The notes below the pieces were generated by a model. That model made no database searches. It was not told the origin of the DNA and worked only from the letters and a program-made list of their open reading frames with translations. Shown in pieces: positions 1-8,860 of a stretch of DNA of 35,912 nt (the stretch's first letter is position 1; every line of letters begins with the position of its first letter). The translations under genes were made by a program, and so were the position numbers. The stretch comes from a virus. The stretch is from the IMG/VR virus record IMGVR_UViG_3300020420_000038, positions 1 through 35,912 of that record, one strand, 5' to 3'.

Positions 1-2
1 AC

Positions 3-50
3 AGAGGAGTTAAAAATGAGCAAATAGCTCAAGTTAATGATATATTTTAA
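3..50 (+). CDS. C-terminal end of a gene cut by the window start, probably the capsid scaffolding protein
   Basis: Only the last 15 codons and a TAA stop are present, ending in the residues QIAQVNDIF. In T7-like genomes the scaffold lies directly before the major capsid gene, and the portal, which normally precedes it, is the gene cut at the other end of this window. That makes a scaffold C-terminus the best guess. Another frame (stop at 25-27, ending ELKMSK) is also open from the window edge, so the frame choice is uncertain. It rests on codon composition typical of the neighbouring genes. Confidence 0.4.
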   Translation, partial: RGVKNEQIAQVNDIF

Positions 51-74
51 TTAAGCTACTATTTGCTGTAGTTC

Positions 75-341
75 ATGTCTCCTCGCAGAAAATCTTTATC
101 TCTTAGAAAATCTGACAAGAACCCAACAGGGGGATTATCGGAAAGTGGGAGAAGAAGAATAAATGCTGCTACAGGTTCTAAGTTGCAACGACCTGTCACT
201 CAAAAGAGTGGACTTTCTCCTAGACAAAAAGCTAGAAAAAAATCTTTTTGTGCAAGAATGAAAGGTAATAAAGGAGCTATGAAAGACAGTAAGGGTAGGC
301 CAACTAGGAAGGCTCTTGCTCTACGCAAGTGGAATTGCTAG
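75..341 (+). CDS. small basic cysteine-containing virion-region protein, function unknown
   Basis: An 88-residue, very basic protein (many Arg and Lys). It has a recognisable C-terminal half: the segment KSFCARMKGNKGAMK, then GRPTRKALALRKWNC at the end. This KSFCARM...GxPTRKALALxxWNC pattern recurs in small proteins of many marine phages and some large viruses, annotated as a domain of unknown function. The two cysteines, one in SFCARM and one terminal, are part of the conserved pattern. It sits between the scaffold remnant and the capsid gene and is expected to be co-transcribed with them. A nucleic-acid-binding or head-associated role is possible but not shown. No clear Shine-Dalgarno precedes the ATG. 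The same frame stays open for 30 codons after the TAG stop. Confidence 0.75.
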   Translation: MSPRRKSLSLRKSDKNPTGGLSESGRRRINAATGSKLQRPVTQKSGLSPRQKARKKSFCARMKGNKGAMKDSKGRPTRKALALRKWNC

Positions 342-462
342 GACTCTCATAATACAAGTCTGAATAACAAAGTGCCTGAGAATCATGTTCCAGATAACGC
401 TTTGAGAAAGGGTCAAGTAGGACAGAGGAAGTAACAATCTATTCACAACAACAGACAAACAG

Positions 463-1449
463 ATGGCTAACGCAACTGTATCTCGTCTGGGCTTAGTGAA
501 CGCAACTGGTACGTCTTTTGACGCTTTATTTCTCAAGGTATTTTCTGGCGAGGTGCTTACAGCATTTAGTCAAAACAATATTTTTAATGAAGCGTTACAC
601 ACAGTTCGCACTATAGCTTCAGGCAAATCGGCAAGTTTTCCAGTTTTAGGAACTGCAACGGCTGCTTATCACGTTATTGGAGAGCCTTTAGTAGGGGCGA
701 ACCAAATCAAGGCTAATGAGAAGATCATTAACATAGATGATATGTTGATCTCTCAAGCAGTAGTCGCCAAATTAGATGAATTGAAGAATCACTATGATGT
801 GAGGTCAATTTACACTGCTGAACTTGGTAAGGCACTAGCAAAGGCATACGATCAAAACGTAGCCAAGGTAATTGCAAATGCTTCAAGAGCTTCTACTACA
901 TTGACAGGTGGTAATGGTGGACTTGTTCTAACACTGCCTACTGGTAATACAGCTTCAGCCAACGTCACAGGAGATGAACTTGTTGCAGCTATATATGATA
1001 TAGCTCAAGAGTTTGATTCTCGTGATATTCCTCCTACAGATAGATTCTGTGTGTTACCTCCTGCTGAATACTATAAAATTCCTGAGTCAGCGACTAGGAT
1101 TATAGATACTGACTTTAACCCACAGGGTAATGGTTCAGTAGCAGCAGGTCGTGTATCAATGGTTGCAGGTATCCCTGTAATGATGAGCAACAACATACCA
1201 CAATCTAACGTAGCTTCTTCTCCAAGTGGCACAAACAACAGCTATGCAGGAGATGACAGCAAGACGCTAGGGTTGGTATTCCATAAGTCAGCAGTCGGAA
1301 CTGTAAAACTACAGGACATGACAACTGAAATCTCAGGCTCAGATTATGGGATTATGTATCAATCAACATTGATGTTAGCGAAGTACGCACTAGGGCATGG
1401 AATCCTTAGACCAGAGTGTGCAGCAACAATTAAATTGTCTGCTACATAA
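463..1449 (+). CDS. major capsid protein (T7 gp10-like)
   Basis: 328 residues, close to T7 gp10A (345). It is alanine-rich and aligns in character with T7-like and cyanopodovirus capsid proteins: an N-terminal FDALFLKVFSGEVLTAF segment, then TIASGKSASFPVLG, then the spine-helix region around LDELKNHYDVRSIYTAELG. It would form the HK97-fold shell. The ATG is preceded by an A/C-rich leader rather than a good Shine-Dalgarno; a GAGG lies far upstream. A strong hairpin terminator follows 20 bases after the stop, as after gene 10 in T7, consistent with this being the most highly expressed gene. Confidence 0.95.
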   Translation: MANATVSRLGLVNATGTSFDALFLKVFSGEVLTAFSQNNIFNEALHTVRTIASGKSASFPVLGTATAAYHVIGEPLVGANQIKANEKIINIDDMLISQAVVAKLDELKNHYDVRSIYTAELGKALAKAYDQNVAKVIANASRASTTLTGGNGGLVLTLPTGNTASANVTGDELVAAIYDIAQEFDSRDIPPTDRFCVLPPAEYYKIPESATRIIDTDFNPQGNGSVAAGRVSMVAGIPVMMSNNIPQSNVASSPSGTNNSYAGDDSKTLGLVFHKSAVGTVKLQDMTTEISGSDYGIMYQSTLMLAKYALGHGILRPECAATIKLSAT

Positions 1450-1470
1450 TCTACCTAAATTCTTAAAATG

Positions 1471-1502
1471 GGGTATTCTATTATTAGATACCCTTTTTTT
1501 TT
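1471..1502 (+). terminator. intrinsic terminator after the capsid gene
   Basis: GGGTAT pairs with ATACCC. A CTA/TAG inner stem, one bulged T and a TTAT loop complete the hairpin, which is followed directly by nine T residues. The position matches the T-phi terminator after T7 gene 10, which lowers transcription of tail genes relative to capsid. The tiny gene starting at 1503 begins immediately after the T-run. Confidence 0.85.
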
Positions 1503-1622
1503 ATGCCTGCAGGTAGGGGAACGTATGGTTCTAAGGTTGGAAGACCTAAAAAAAAGAAAGACGATAAAAAGAAATCGTCTAAAAAAAACAAACTAATGGC
1601 TCTAAAGCTATCAAAAAAGTAA
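1503..1622 (+). CDS. tiny lysine-rich basic protein (39 aa)
   Basis: An ATG directly after the terminator T-run opens a 39-codon frame beginning MPAGRGTYGSKVGRPKKKK and continuing as a Lys/Ser-rich tail to TAA. The MPAGRGTYGSKVGRP start looks like small basic proteins I associate with marine cyanophage structural regions, which supports a real gene despite its length. It ends six bases before the tail tube gene. Function is unknown; the composition suggests binding to DNA or to an acidic virion surface. Because it starts at the edge of the terminator, it would be read only by read-through transcripts. Confidence 0.6.
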   Translation: MPAGRGTYGSKVGRPKKKKDDKKKSSKKNKLMALKLSKK

Positions 1623-1628
1623 AAAACA

Positions 1629-2240
1629 ATGGCTGTAGCTGCAAGCACTGAACTGGAATGTGTAAACATTATGCTCGCTGCAATAGGCGAAGCACCAATA
1701 AATAAATTAACAGGGCTGCTTCCTGTAGATGCAAGAACTGCACAATCAACTTTGCTTGAAGTTAACAAGTCAGTTCAATCTGAAGGTTGGTCATTCAACA
1801 TGGAATTTAATGTTGTATTAACTAAAGACTCTGTTACTAATGAAATAACTATTTCTAATAATATTTTAAAGATAGATACTAATGTATATGACCACCCGAC
1901 TACTGACGTTATACAAAGAGGATTAAAATTATACGATAGAAAAAATAATACTTTTAAGTTTGATGGAGATATAACTTGTCATGTTACTTACTTTAGAGAT
2001 TTTACAGAACTACCTGAACCTGCTAGATATTACATGACAGTAAAAGCAGCAAGGCTTTTTGTTGACAGGCTAATAGGAGATGACGGACTAAGAACATATA
2101 CAGCACAAGATGAAGCTAGAGCTAGAGCAATACTTATGGAAACAGACTTGTCTAATGCAGATCATAATGTTTTATCAGGCGACCCTAATCTAAATAATCC
2201 AATCAATACATTTACTCCTGCTGATGTTCTTAATAGGTAA
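1629..2240 (+). CDS. tail tubular protein A (T7 gp11-like)
   Basis: 203 residues, matching T7 gp11 (196). The N-terminus (LECVNIMLAAIGEAPINKLTG) is the family signature, followed by VQSEGWSFNMEFN and, near the C-terminus, the helix PEPARYYMTVKAARLFVDRL. The protein forms the upper ring of the tail tube, between portal and nozzle. It is followed two bases later by the tail tubular B gene. The fold, length and gene order agree, so the call is firm. Confidence 0.93.
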   Translation: MAVAASTELECVNIMLAAIGEAPINKLTGLLPVDARTAQSTLLEVNKSVQSEGWSFNMEFNVVLTKDSVTNEITISNNILKIDTNVYDHPTTDVIQRGLKLYDRKNNTFKFDGDITCHVTYFRDFTELPEPARYYMTVKAARLFVDRLIGDDGLRTYTAQDEARARAILMETDLSNADHNVLSGDPNLNNPINTFTPADVLNR

Positions 2241-2242
2241 TT

Positions 2243-4690
2243 ATGGGAATTGTATCAAGAGCTATTCCAACTTTATTGAGAGGAATTTCTCAGGCTTCAG
2301 ACTCATCTAAACAGGCTGACCACGCAGATATACAAGACAACGCAGATAGTAACCCTGTTGTTGGTCTTATAAAAAGATCAGGCATACAACACGTCACTAA
2401 TTTAAGTACTACAACTTTAGGTAATGTTCATATCCAAACTATTAACAGAGATGTTAATGAACAATATATAGCTATCTTTAGTAATGGAAACGTAAAGGTT
2501 TATGACTTACAAGGAAATGAAAAAACTGTTGTAACTCCTGATGGTACAACTTATCTGAACACAACAAACCCAAGAAGCGAAATTAAGACTGTAACTATTG
2601 CTGACTTTACTTTTGTTGTTAATACCAGTGTGGCTACCGCTATGGATACTACTTTGTCAGGTGGTACAGGAACTAAAGCAATTATATTTATTGAGCAGGT
2701 TTCAAATAACACTGTCTATACTGTCACAGTAGATGGGGTAACTGTCACAGACGATACTTCTAGTGACTCGACTCTTAGTACTTCAGGAGTAGCTAACGAT
2801 ATAGCTAACGGACTTGCAAGTGGATTGACAGGATTTGATGTAACAAGAAATGGAAGTGTTATATATGTCAGAAAAACAGATGGTAGTAATTTTTCTATAG
2901 ATGGAAGTGACACTCAAGGTAATACACAACTATCTATTGTAAAAGACTCAGTACAAAGATTTACAGACTTGCCTACTGTTTCTCCTAATGGTTATGTTGT
3001 TGAGATAAAAGGAGATGACCAGACTAACTTTGATAATTACTTTGTAAAATTTGTCACTAACAATGGTGGAACTTTTGAAGAAGGACAATGGGAAGAAACA
3101 GTACAGGCAGGAATACCTTTTAAGTTTGATTACTCCACTATGCCCCACGTTTTAATTAGACAGGCTGATGGTAATTTTAGATTTGCAAGAGTAGATGGAG
3201 ATACTTATACTTTAAGTGGAACGGACTACACTTTACCTGTTTGGGGAGAACGTACTTCAGGAGATCAAATATCTGCCCCAGACCCCTCGTTTATTGGTCG
3301 TAAAATAAATAACGTATTTTTCTTTAGAAACAGATTAGGCTTTCTAGCAGATGACAACGTGATCTTGTCTAATGTGTCAGACTTTTTTAACTTCTTTCCT
3401 GATACTGTTTTAACTATTGTTGACTCACACCCTATAGACGTTGCAGCGTCACACACAAAAGTTGCTATTTTAAAACACGCTGTAACTATGGGAGAACAGT
3501 TGATTCTATTCTCAGAACAAACGCAGTTTATACTATCTAGTTCAGCAGACAACTTAACACCATTAACAGCTAACGTACTTGTAGCAACTGAGTTCGAGTC
3601 TTCAGATGATGCACCGCCTGTAGGTTCTGGTTCATCTATTTACTTCTTAACTAAGAAAGGAGCTTTTGCAGGTATCAGGGAATATATAACTCAAACTGAT
3701 GTAACGCTAAAAGATGCTAGTAACATCACTATTCATGTACCAAGGCTTATACCAAGCGGAATATTTAAACTTGCTGTATCGAATAACCAAGATATTTTAG
3801 TTTGTTTAGGAACTGATAACCCTAACAAGTTATATATCAACAGATGGCTATATGGTACACAAGGACAAAAGGTATTAAACAGTTGGTTTACTTTTACTAT
3901 TAACGAAAACAGGTCTATAAAAAATGTTGATTTTATAGGTACTGATTTGTTTTTGGTAATAGAAGAAGCTAGTAATGTGACTTTAGAAAAGTTACCTTTT
4001 GAATCTGACTATAAAGAAGAATACGCTAGTTTTGAATATCACTTAGATCATAAAGTTACTGAGTCAGATATAACAGTTGCATATAACACAGCAACTAAAA
4101 AAACTACTTTTACTTTGCCTTACAGGTTAAGAGGAAATATGAATGTGGTTGGTAGATATACAGCACCTAATCAAACCAGTACGTTTGTTGATCTAAATGG
4201 TACGACTCAAACATTGAAAGCAGGCACAATAGTCAAAACTACAAATGCAACTGATGGCACGACATCAACAATAGAAGCTAATGGAGACTATACAAATGCG
4301 AAAGTAATTATTGGAGAACCTTTTGATATGCACTACAGGTTTAGTAAACAAAGAATTACTGAATCTGCCCAACAAAGTAGTGCTGAAATTATTAGTTCAA
4401 GATTACAACTGCATCACTTCTATATTAAGTATGAAATGACAGGGTTTTTTAAAGTAGAAGTAACTCCTGAATACAGAGACACTAGCACCCATAAGTTTAG
4501 TGGTCGTTTATTGGGTGCTGCTTCTTCAGCTATTGGAGAAATAAATTTAGCTACAGGTACATTTAGAGTTCCAATAATGACTAGAGCAGACAGAGTTGAT
4601 ATAGATGTCAAAAATATTACCTTCTTACCTACGCTATTAGCTAGTGCAGAATTTGAAGCTATGTTTAATATGAGAAGTAGGAGAATGTAA
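2243..4690 (+). CDS. tail tubular protein B / tail nozzle (T7 gp12-like)
   Basis: 815 residues (T7 gp12 is 794). The N-terminus LLRGISQASDSSKQADHADIQDNADSNPVVGLIKR is the conserved start of this family, and the middle contains FRNRLGFLADDNVILSNVSDFFNFFPDTV, also a strong family signature. The protein is beta-rich and forms the hexameric nozzle that binds tail tubular A and the fibres. Gene order (A, B, then internal virion proteins) is exactly that of T7. Confidence 0.95.
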   Translation: MGIVSRAIPTLLRGISQASDSSKQADHADIQDNADSNPVVGLIKRSGIQHVTNLSTTTLGNVHIQTINRDVNEQYIAIFSNGNVKVYDLQGNEKTVVTPDGTTYLNTTNPRSEIKTVTIADFTFVVNTSVATAMDTTLSGGTGTKAIIFIEQVSNNTVYTVTVDGVTVTDDTSSDSTLSTSGVANDIANGLASGLTGFDVTRNGSVIYVRKTDGSNFSIDGSDTQGNTQLSIVKDSVQRFTDLPTVSPNGYVVEIKGDDQTNFDNYFVKFVTNNGGTFEEGQWEETVQAGIPFKFDYSTMPHVLIRQADGNFRFARVDGDTYTLSGTDYTLPVWGERTSGDQISAPDPSFIGRKINNVFFFRNRLGFLADDNVILSNVSDFFNFFPDTVLTIVDSHPIDVAASHTKVAILKHAVTMGEQLILFSEQTQFILSSSADNLTPLTANVLVATEFESSDDAPPVGSGSSIYFLTKKGAFAGIREYITQTDVTLKDASNITIHVPRLIPSGIFKLAVSNNQDILVCLGTDNPNKLYINRWLYGTQGQKVLNSWFTFTINENRSIKNVDFIGTDLFLVIEEASNVTLEKLPFESDYKEEYASFEYHLDHKVTESDITVAYNTATKKTTFTLPYRLRGNMNVVGRYTAPNQTSTFVDLNGTTQTLKAGTIVKTTNATDGTTSTIEANGDYTNAKVIIGEPFDMHYRFSKQRITESAQQSSAEIISSRLQLHHFYIKYEMTGFFKVEVTPEYRDTSTHKFSGRLLGAASSAIGEINLATGTFRVPIMTRADRVDIDVKNITFLPTLLASAEFEAMFNMRSRRM

Positions 4691-4691
4691 C

Positions 4692-5144
4692 ATGGGGCAT
4701 TTAAGAAAATGCACCCTTAAAGATGTTCTTCATGTAAGTGACAACATGAGGGCTATGGATAGACTTGAAGCTGTTTATCAAACAAACCAAGACCCTGACT
4801 CTGCTCTAAAGATTTCGTATTTATCTAGTAAAACAGTTATGGCAATCTGTGGAGATGATGACAACCCAATCGGTGTATGTGGAGTAACAAATAATGGTGT
4901 TATATATATGGTTGCTACAGATGAATTATTTTCTAGGAAAAAATATAAAATACAATTAATAAGAGAAGGCAGAAAATGGGTTGATGATTTGTTGAAATCA
5001 TATAAAATTTTATACAATGTGGTATATGCAGAAAACATAGCAGCTATGAAATGGTTAAATACTTTAGGATTTCGATTTATCAAGTATCATAAAGAATATG
5101 GCGAACACAAAAAACCTTTTGTTCAATTTATGAGGACAGTCTAA
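4692..5144 (+). CDS. internal virion protein A-like with GNAT-type fold (T7 gp13-like)
   Basis: 150 residues. It occupies the gene 13 slot between the nozzle and the gp14-like gene and has about the same length as T7 gp13 (138). The sequence has the outline of a GNAT acetyltransferase: beta strands around TVMAICGDDDNPIGVCGV, a central helix, and NIAAMKWLNTLGFRFIKYH near the C-terminus, as in the N-x-x-x-x-x-x-L-x-x-x-G-F motif of that fold. T7 gp13 relatives are known to share this fold (DUF2833). Catalytic acetylation is not implied. The gene overlaps the next by one base at TAATG. Confidence 0.75.
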   Translation: MGHLRKCTLKDVLHVSDNMRAMDRLEAVYQTNQDPDSALKISYLSSKTVMAICGDDDNPIGVCGVTNNGVIYMVATDELFSRKKYKIQLIREGRKWVDDLLKSYKILYNVVYAENIAAMKWLNTLGFRFIKYHKEYGEHKKPFVQFMRTV

Positions 5145-5773
5145 TGTGTTTCGTAGCAATAGGAACAGCATTAAGTGGAGGAGCTTTAACAGCAGGTACA
5201 GGGGCAGGACTGTTTGGTGCTTCTTTGGCTCTTAGTGCAGGTACACAAATTTTAGGTGCTGCTTCTAAAAATAGAGTAGCTAGACAACAAGCATCATACG
5301 CATATCAAGCAGCAGAAAGAACTGCTTTATCTGCTGATGCTGCTATGACTGCACAGCAAGAAGCACTAAATGCACAGTTACAAGAACGAAGGGCTGATGC
5401 TGCACAAAAGAAATTAGCAAAGACTGTTGAAGGATTAAAAGCTAAAGGGGCAGTAGCAGCAACAGAAGGTCGGTCAGGTAGATTAATGCAACTTATACAA
5501 ATAGACGTAGATAGACAAGTAGCAGGAATGAGAGAAAGTCTTAGCCAGTCTTTAGAATCAGCAGAAGTCCAATATAGTAGAGATGTTGCAGGAATAATTG
5601 GACAAAGAGATAGTCGTAGAAATCAAGCTATGGATATAGGTAATAGAGGATATATGGAAGCACAGAAAAATTATCAAGGTTTATTACCTACAATAGCTAA
5701 TATAGCTTCTTCGGGTTTACAGACTTATATAGATGTTGACCCAAATCAAAGAACCTTTACTCAAAAAGATTAA
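5144..5773 (+). CDS. internal virion protein B (T7 gp14-like)
   Basis: 209 residues (T7 gp14 is 196). It begins MCFVAIGTALSGG with an N-terminal hydrophobic, Gly/Ala-rich stretch over about residues 3-40, as T7 gp14 begins MCW followed by a small-residue segment. Residues 45-160 are a long Ala/Gln/Arg-rich helical region (VARQQASYAYQAAERTALSADAAM). In T7 this protein is ejected first and forms the outer-membrane part of the DNA-ejection channel. It is followed immediately by the gp15-like gene. Confidence 0.85.
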   Translation: MCFVAIGTALSGGALTAGTGAGLFGASLALSAGTQILGAASKNRVARQQASYAYQAAERTALSADAAMTAQQEALNAQLQERRADAAQKKLAKTVEGLKAKGAVAATEGRSGRLMQLIQIDVDRQVAGMRESLSQSLESAEVQYSRDVAGIIGQRDSRRNQAMDIGNRGYMEAQKNYQGLLPTIANIASSGLQTYIDVDPNQRTFTQKD

Positions 5774-8700
5774 ATGGCAGTTCCAGAAGGTTTCCAATCA
5801 TACACACAACCTAGAGATACTTTTGTTCAACAAAGTACTCAGGCTGCTATTAACGTAACTGACCCATTAACTCAGGTTGCTACTGCGTTGGCGACTATAG
5901 AACCTACTTTACAAAAATATATACTACAAAAAATTGAAGATAAAAAAGAAGAAGAAGTAGCAGCAGGACAATCTAAAGGTCAAGCAGCAGGTCGTGTATA
6001 TAGTAAAACAGAAAAATTATTATATCCACGAAACGTAGAGATAGACGAGACTTCAGAAGATTACGCAAAATCTTTAATTACTTTAAGAAAAAATCAAAAA
6101 GCAATAGACGTGGAAGTTACTAGAGGAAGAAGTGCATGGTTTAAAAACGCATATCAAGAATCTAAAGCTATAACTTTAGGTAAAAACTTTGCAGTAGAAC
6201 TTGAAGCTAACTACGACACTTATAGAGTGCCAGACAAAGTTACAGGAGAAATGAAACCACTTTCTGCATATCCTTATGAAAGTCCAGAAGTGCAAGACTA
6301 TATCAGTTCATTTAGAAATAAAAATGTTGAAGCAGCTAATATAGAAGACTTTTATTTCAACAGATCATTTTTACCGCAGATAGAAAAAGGAGTAAAAAAG
6401 TTCGCAACACAACATGAAACAGACCACTCATACTACAAGTTAGAAGAATACAGTAAATCGCTAAAAGAAAACTTAGGGTTAACTTGGACTGCTTATCAAC
6501 TTAAAAAAGCAAAGTTTGGAGATAAAGCAGATATGACAGCAGAAGCTAATGATCTTAAACTCATGGTTGAAAACGTAGCAAAGTTATATCAAGCAGAAGA
6601 TTTATCAAAAATTTATGACGAAGTAATTATTCCTTGGATTATGGAAAGAGGATTATTAATGGCATCTAATGACCAAATAGGTGCAGAAAGATTTGATATA
6701 GCTAGAGAATTTTTAAAAGAGTTTACTATGCTGTTTCCTCGAAAGATGAAGACAGAAACAGTAATAAATAAGGCTACAGGAGAAGTAGAAGTTAAACCAG
6801 TATTAAGGCAAGTTTTTGAAGAAGATGGTGTAACTCCTACTATTGATGAAAAAGGTAAAACAGTATTTGAGCCAGAATATTTTGACCAGAATGTTTTACA
6901 AACAAAAAAGAATTATGAAAAAAAATTAAATACTGCACTAAAAGCAATTAATACTTTAGAAGTGCAATATCAAAAAACAGGTAAAGAAAAAGACCAAAGA
7001 AAAGACATAGAAGAAATGAAAACAATTTTAGAAAAAGGAAAAAATATGACTAAAGAAGATAGACAAAGAATAAGAGAGTTAGCTTCTAACAGTACAGCAT
7101 CTACAACATGGTTAAAAAATAATAGAGATACATATAATCCAAATACTAAGATGGTTTATAACGAGCTATATACAGACTTAAGAGCAGGTCATATACGTGA
7201 TGATAAATACGCTTATACACGAATTGATGCGTGGTATGAAAGTACTTTAAAGCTACCTAAAGATGACTCTAATTATAAAATACTAAGGGATATGGTAGAT
7301 GTAGAAGCTAATGAAGAAAGAGATTATGCAGCAGCAGGAGCAAAAGCTGTGGTTCAATCTAAGACACTTATTTTTAATACTTTGCCTGAAAAAACAAAAA
7401 ATGACCCTTTATTAATGGATAAGTTAAGTGATGAGATACAAAGAATAGTGCCACACATGATGGAGTTTGCAGAAAAAAAACAAATTTTTGGAGAAGAAAC
7501 AAAAGAAAGATACCCCACAAAACAAGAGATAGATAACGAATTAGAAAGACAAAAACAAGTTATGGATATTAATTTGTTAGCTATACAAAAGTACGCATCT
7601 GAAGATACAGCACAGAATTTAAGTCTTGACCCAAATAGTGATGAGAATATACAAAAAAATAAATCTATTAATATAGAAAAAATTAAATTTGTTATGAGAG
7701 AACTAAACGGAAAACAAAGTTATGTAGATGGTAAAAAAACAAAACCTACACTTGAAGATTTGGAAGATGCTTATGATTATTTAGGTACAGATATAAGTGT
7801 TGATTTTTTATTAGATCAATATGCTGATGGACTTACAAGACAAGACCAATTAGATGGCAAAATGGAATTAGCTAAATTATTAAATAACTTAGAATTATCT
7901 GACGAAGATATAAAGCAGTATGACTTAGTAGAAAAGTTTGATGACATAGGTAAAAAAATAACTAATCAATATCCAGACTTAACTAAACGAATAAATGATT
8001 ATGTATCCGCTACTGCTGAAAGGGAAAAACTTGAAGAATTTAATCAACAAGTTGAAACAGGGGATACTGTACCAGAAGGTAGTTTTGGTATTAACTCTAA
8101 GTTTGATGATAACTTAAACGAAGGAAACGAAGGAAATACAAAGGCAGTAACACCCTCGAAGGTTGACGAAAATGTAGAGAAATTAAATGTTTCAGATGAG
8201 ACTAAGGTTGAGACAGTAGATGAGGACAAGGGCGAGTCAAAGGTAAAAACTAGAGAAAGTTTAAATTTAAGTGAAATACAGTCTGATGTAACTCCAAACT
8301 TAGGTTTAAGAGATGGCAGTCTTATAGCTATGGCTTTACCATTCAAAGGAGAAGAAACCAAAAAGCAAGAAGATACCCAAGTAACGATTAGCAAAGAACC
8401 AAATGCAGTAAAACGTATGGAAACTAATTTTCAAACAATTTACGCTTTAGCTAAAGAAGTTGGAATTAAATTCCCAGAAGTACTTGCAGCACAATTTGGT
8501 GCTGAGTCAGATCATGGATTATTAGTTACTGGTAAAAATAATTACTTTGGTATAAAAGCAACACAAGCTGAAATAGATGCAGGGCAGTCAACACTAGCAC
8601 CTACGTTTGAAGAAATAGATGGCAAGAAAGTAAGAGTAATGGCACACTTTAAAAACTTTGACAGTATCAGGGAATCAATAGAACATTATAAAAAATTCTG

Positions 8701-8860
8701 GAATGACGATTTCCAAGATAGAAAAGGTCTTGTTAATGTCAATACTGCTGAAGAAGCAATAATAAGATTAAAAGAAAATGGTTATGCAACAGACTCAGAC
8801 TACGATAAGCTAATAACAGATGTTCTTAATGATGCACGTAGAGAACCTCCCTTATTCTAA
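5774..8860 (+). CDS. internal virion protein (T7 gp15-like) with C-terminal glucosaminidase domain
   Basis: 1028 residues, longer than T7 gp15 (747). Residues 1 to about 800 are helical and charged, as expected for a core/ejection protein. A Ser/Thr/Glu-rich linker follows (about 780-880), then a C-terminal domain from about 882 to the end that resembles glycoside hydrolase family 73 (FlgJ/glucosaminidase). It has LAAQFGAESDHG with putative catalytic Glu911, followed by NNYFGIKA, the second GH73 signature. The domain would open peptidoglycan during DNA entry. In T7 the wall-cleaving (transglycosylase) domain is on gp16 instead, so the lytic function has moved. The gene abuts its neighbours with no spacer. 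Confidence 0.85.
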   Translation: MAVPEGFQSYTQPRDTFVQQSTQAAINVTDPLTQVATALATIEPTLQKYILQKIEDKKEEEVAAGQSKGQAAGRVYSKTEKLLYPRNVEIDETSEDYAKSLITLRKNQKAIDVEVTRGRSAWFKNAYQESKAITLGKNFAVELEANYDTYRVPDKVTGEMKPLSAYPYESPEVQDYISSFRNKNVEAANIEDFYFNRSFLPQIEKGVKKFATQHETDHSYYKLEEYSKSLKENLGLTWTAYQLKKAKFGDKADMTAEANDLKLMVENVAKLYQAEDLSKIYDEVIIPWIMERGLLMASNDQIGAERFDIAREFLKEFTMLFPRKMKTETVINKATGEVEVKPVLRQVFEEDGVTPTIDEKGKTVFEPEYFDQNVLQTKKNYEKKLNTALKAINTLEVQYQKTGKEKDQRKDIEEMKTILEKGKNMTKEDRQRIRELASNSTASTTWLKNNRDTYNPNTKMVYNELYTDLRAGHIRDDKYAYTRIDAWYESTLKLPKDDSNYKILRDMVDVEANEERDYAAAGAKAVVQSKTLIFNTLPEKTKNDPLLMDKLSDEIQRIVPHMMEFAEKKQIFGEETKERYPTKQEIDNELERQKQVMDINLLAIQKYASEDTAQNLSLDPNSDENIQKNKSINIEKIKFVMRELNGKQSYVDGKKTKPTLEDLEDAYDYLGTDISVDFLLDQYADGLTRQDQLDGKMELAKLLNNLELSDEDIKQYDLVEKFDDIGKKITNQYPDLTKRINDYVSATAEREKLEEFNQQVETGDTVPEGSFGINSKFDDNLNEGNEGNTKAVTPSKVDENVEKLNVSDETKVETVDEDKGESKVKTRESLNLSEIQSDVTPNLGLRDGSLIAMALPFKGEETKKQEDTQVTISKEPNAVKRMETNFQTIYALAKEVGIKFPEVLAAQFGAESDHGLLVTGKNNYFGIKATQAEIDAGQSTLAPTFEEIDGKKVRVMAHFKNFDSIRESIEHYKKFWNDDFQDRKGLVNVNTAEEAIIRLKENGYATDSDYDKLITDVLNDARREPPLF

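Noticed and set aside
8044-8394. 116-codon minus-strand frame
   Set aside because: Lies wholly inside the linker of the gp15-like gene, Ser-rich by antisense composition, and has no regulatory signals.
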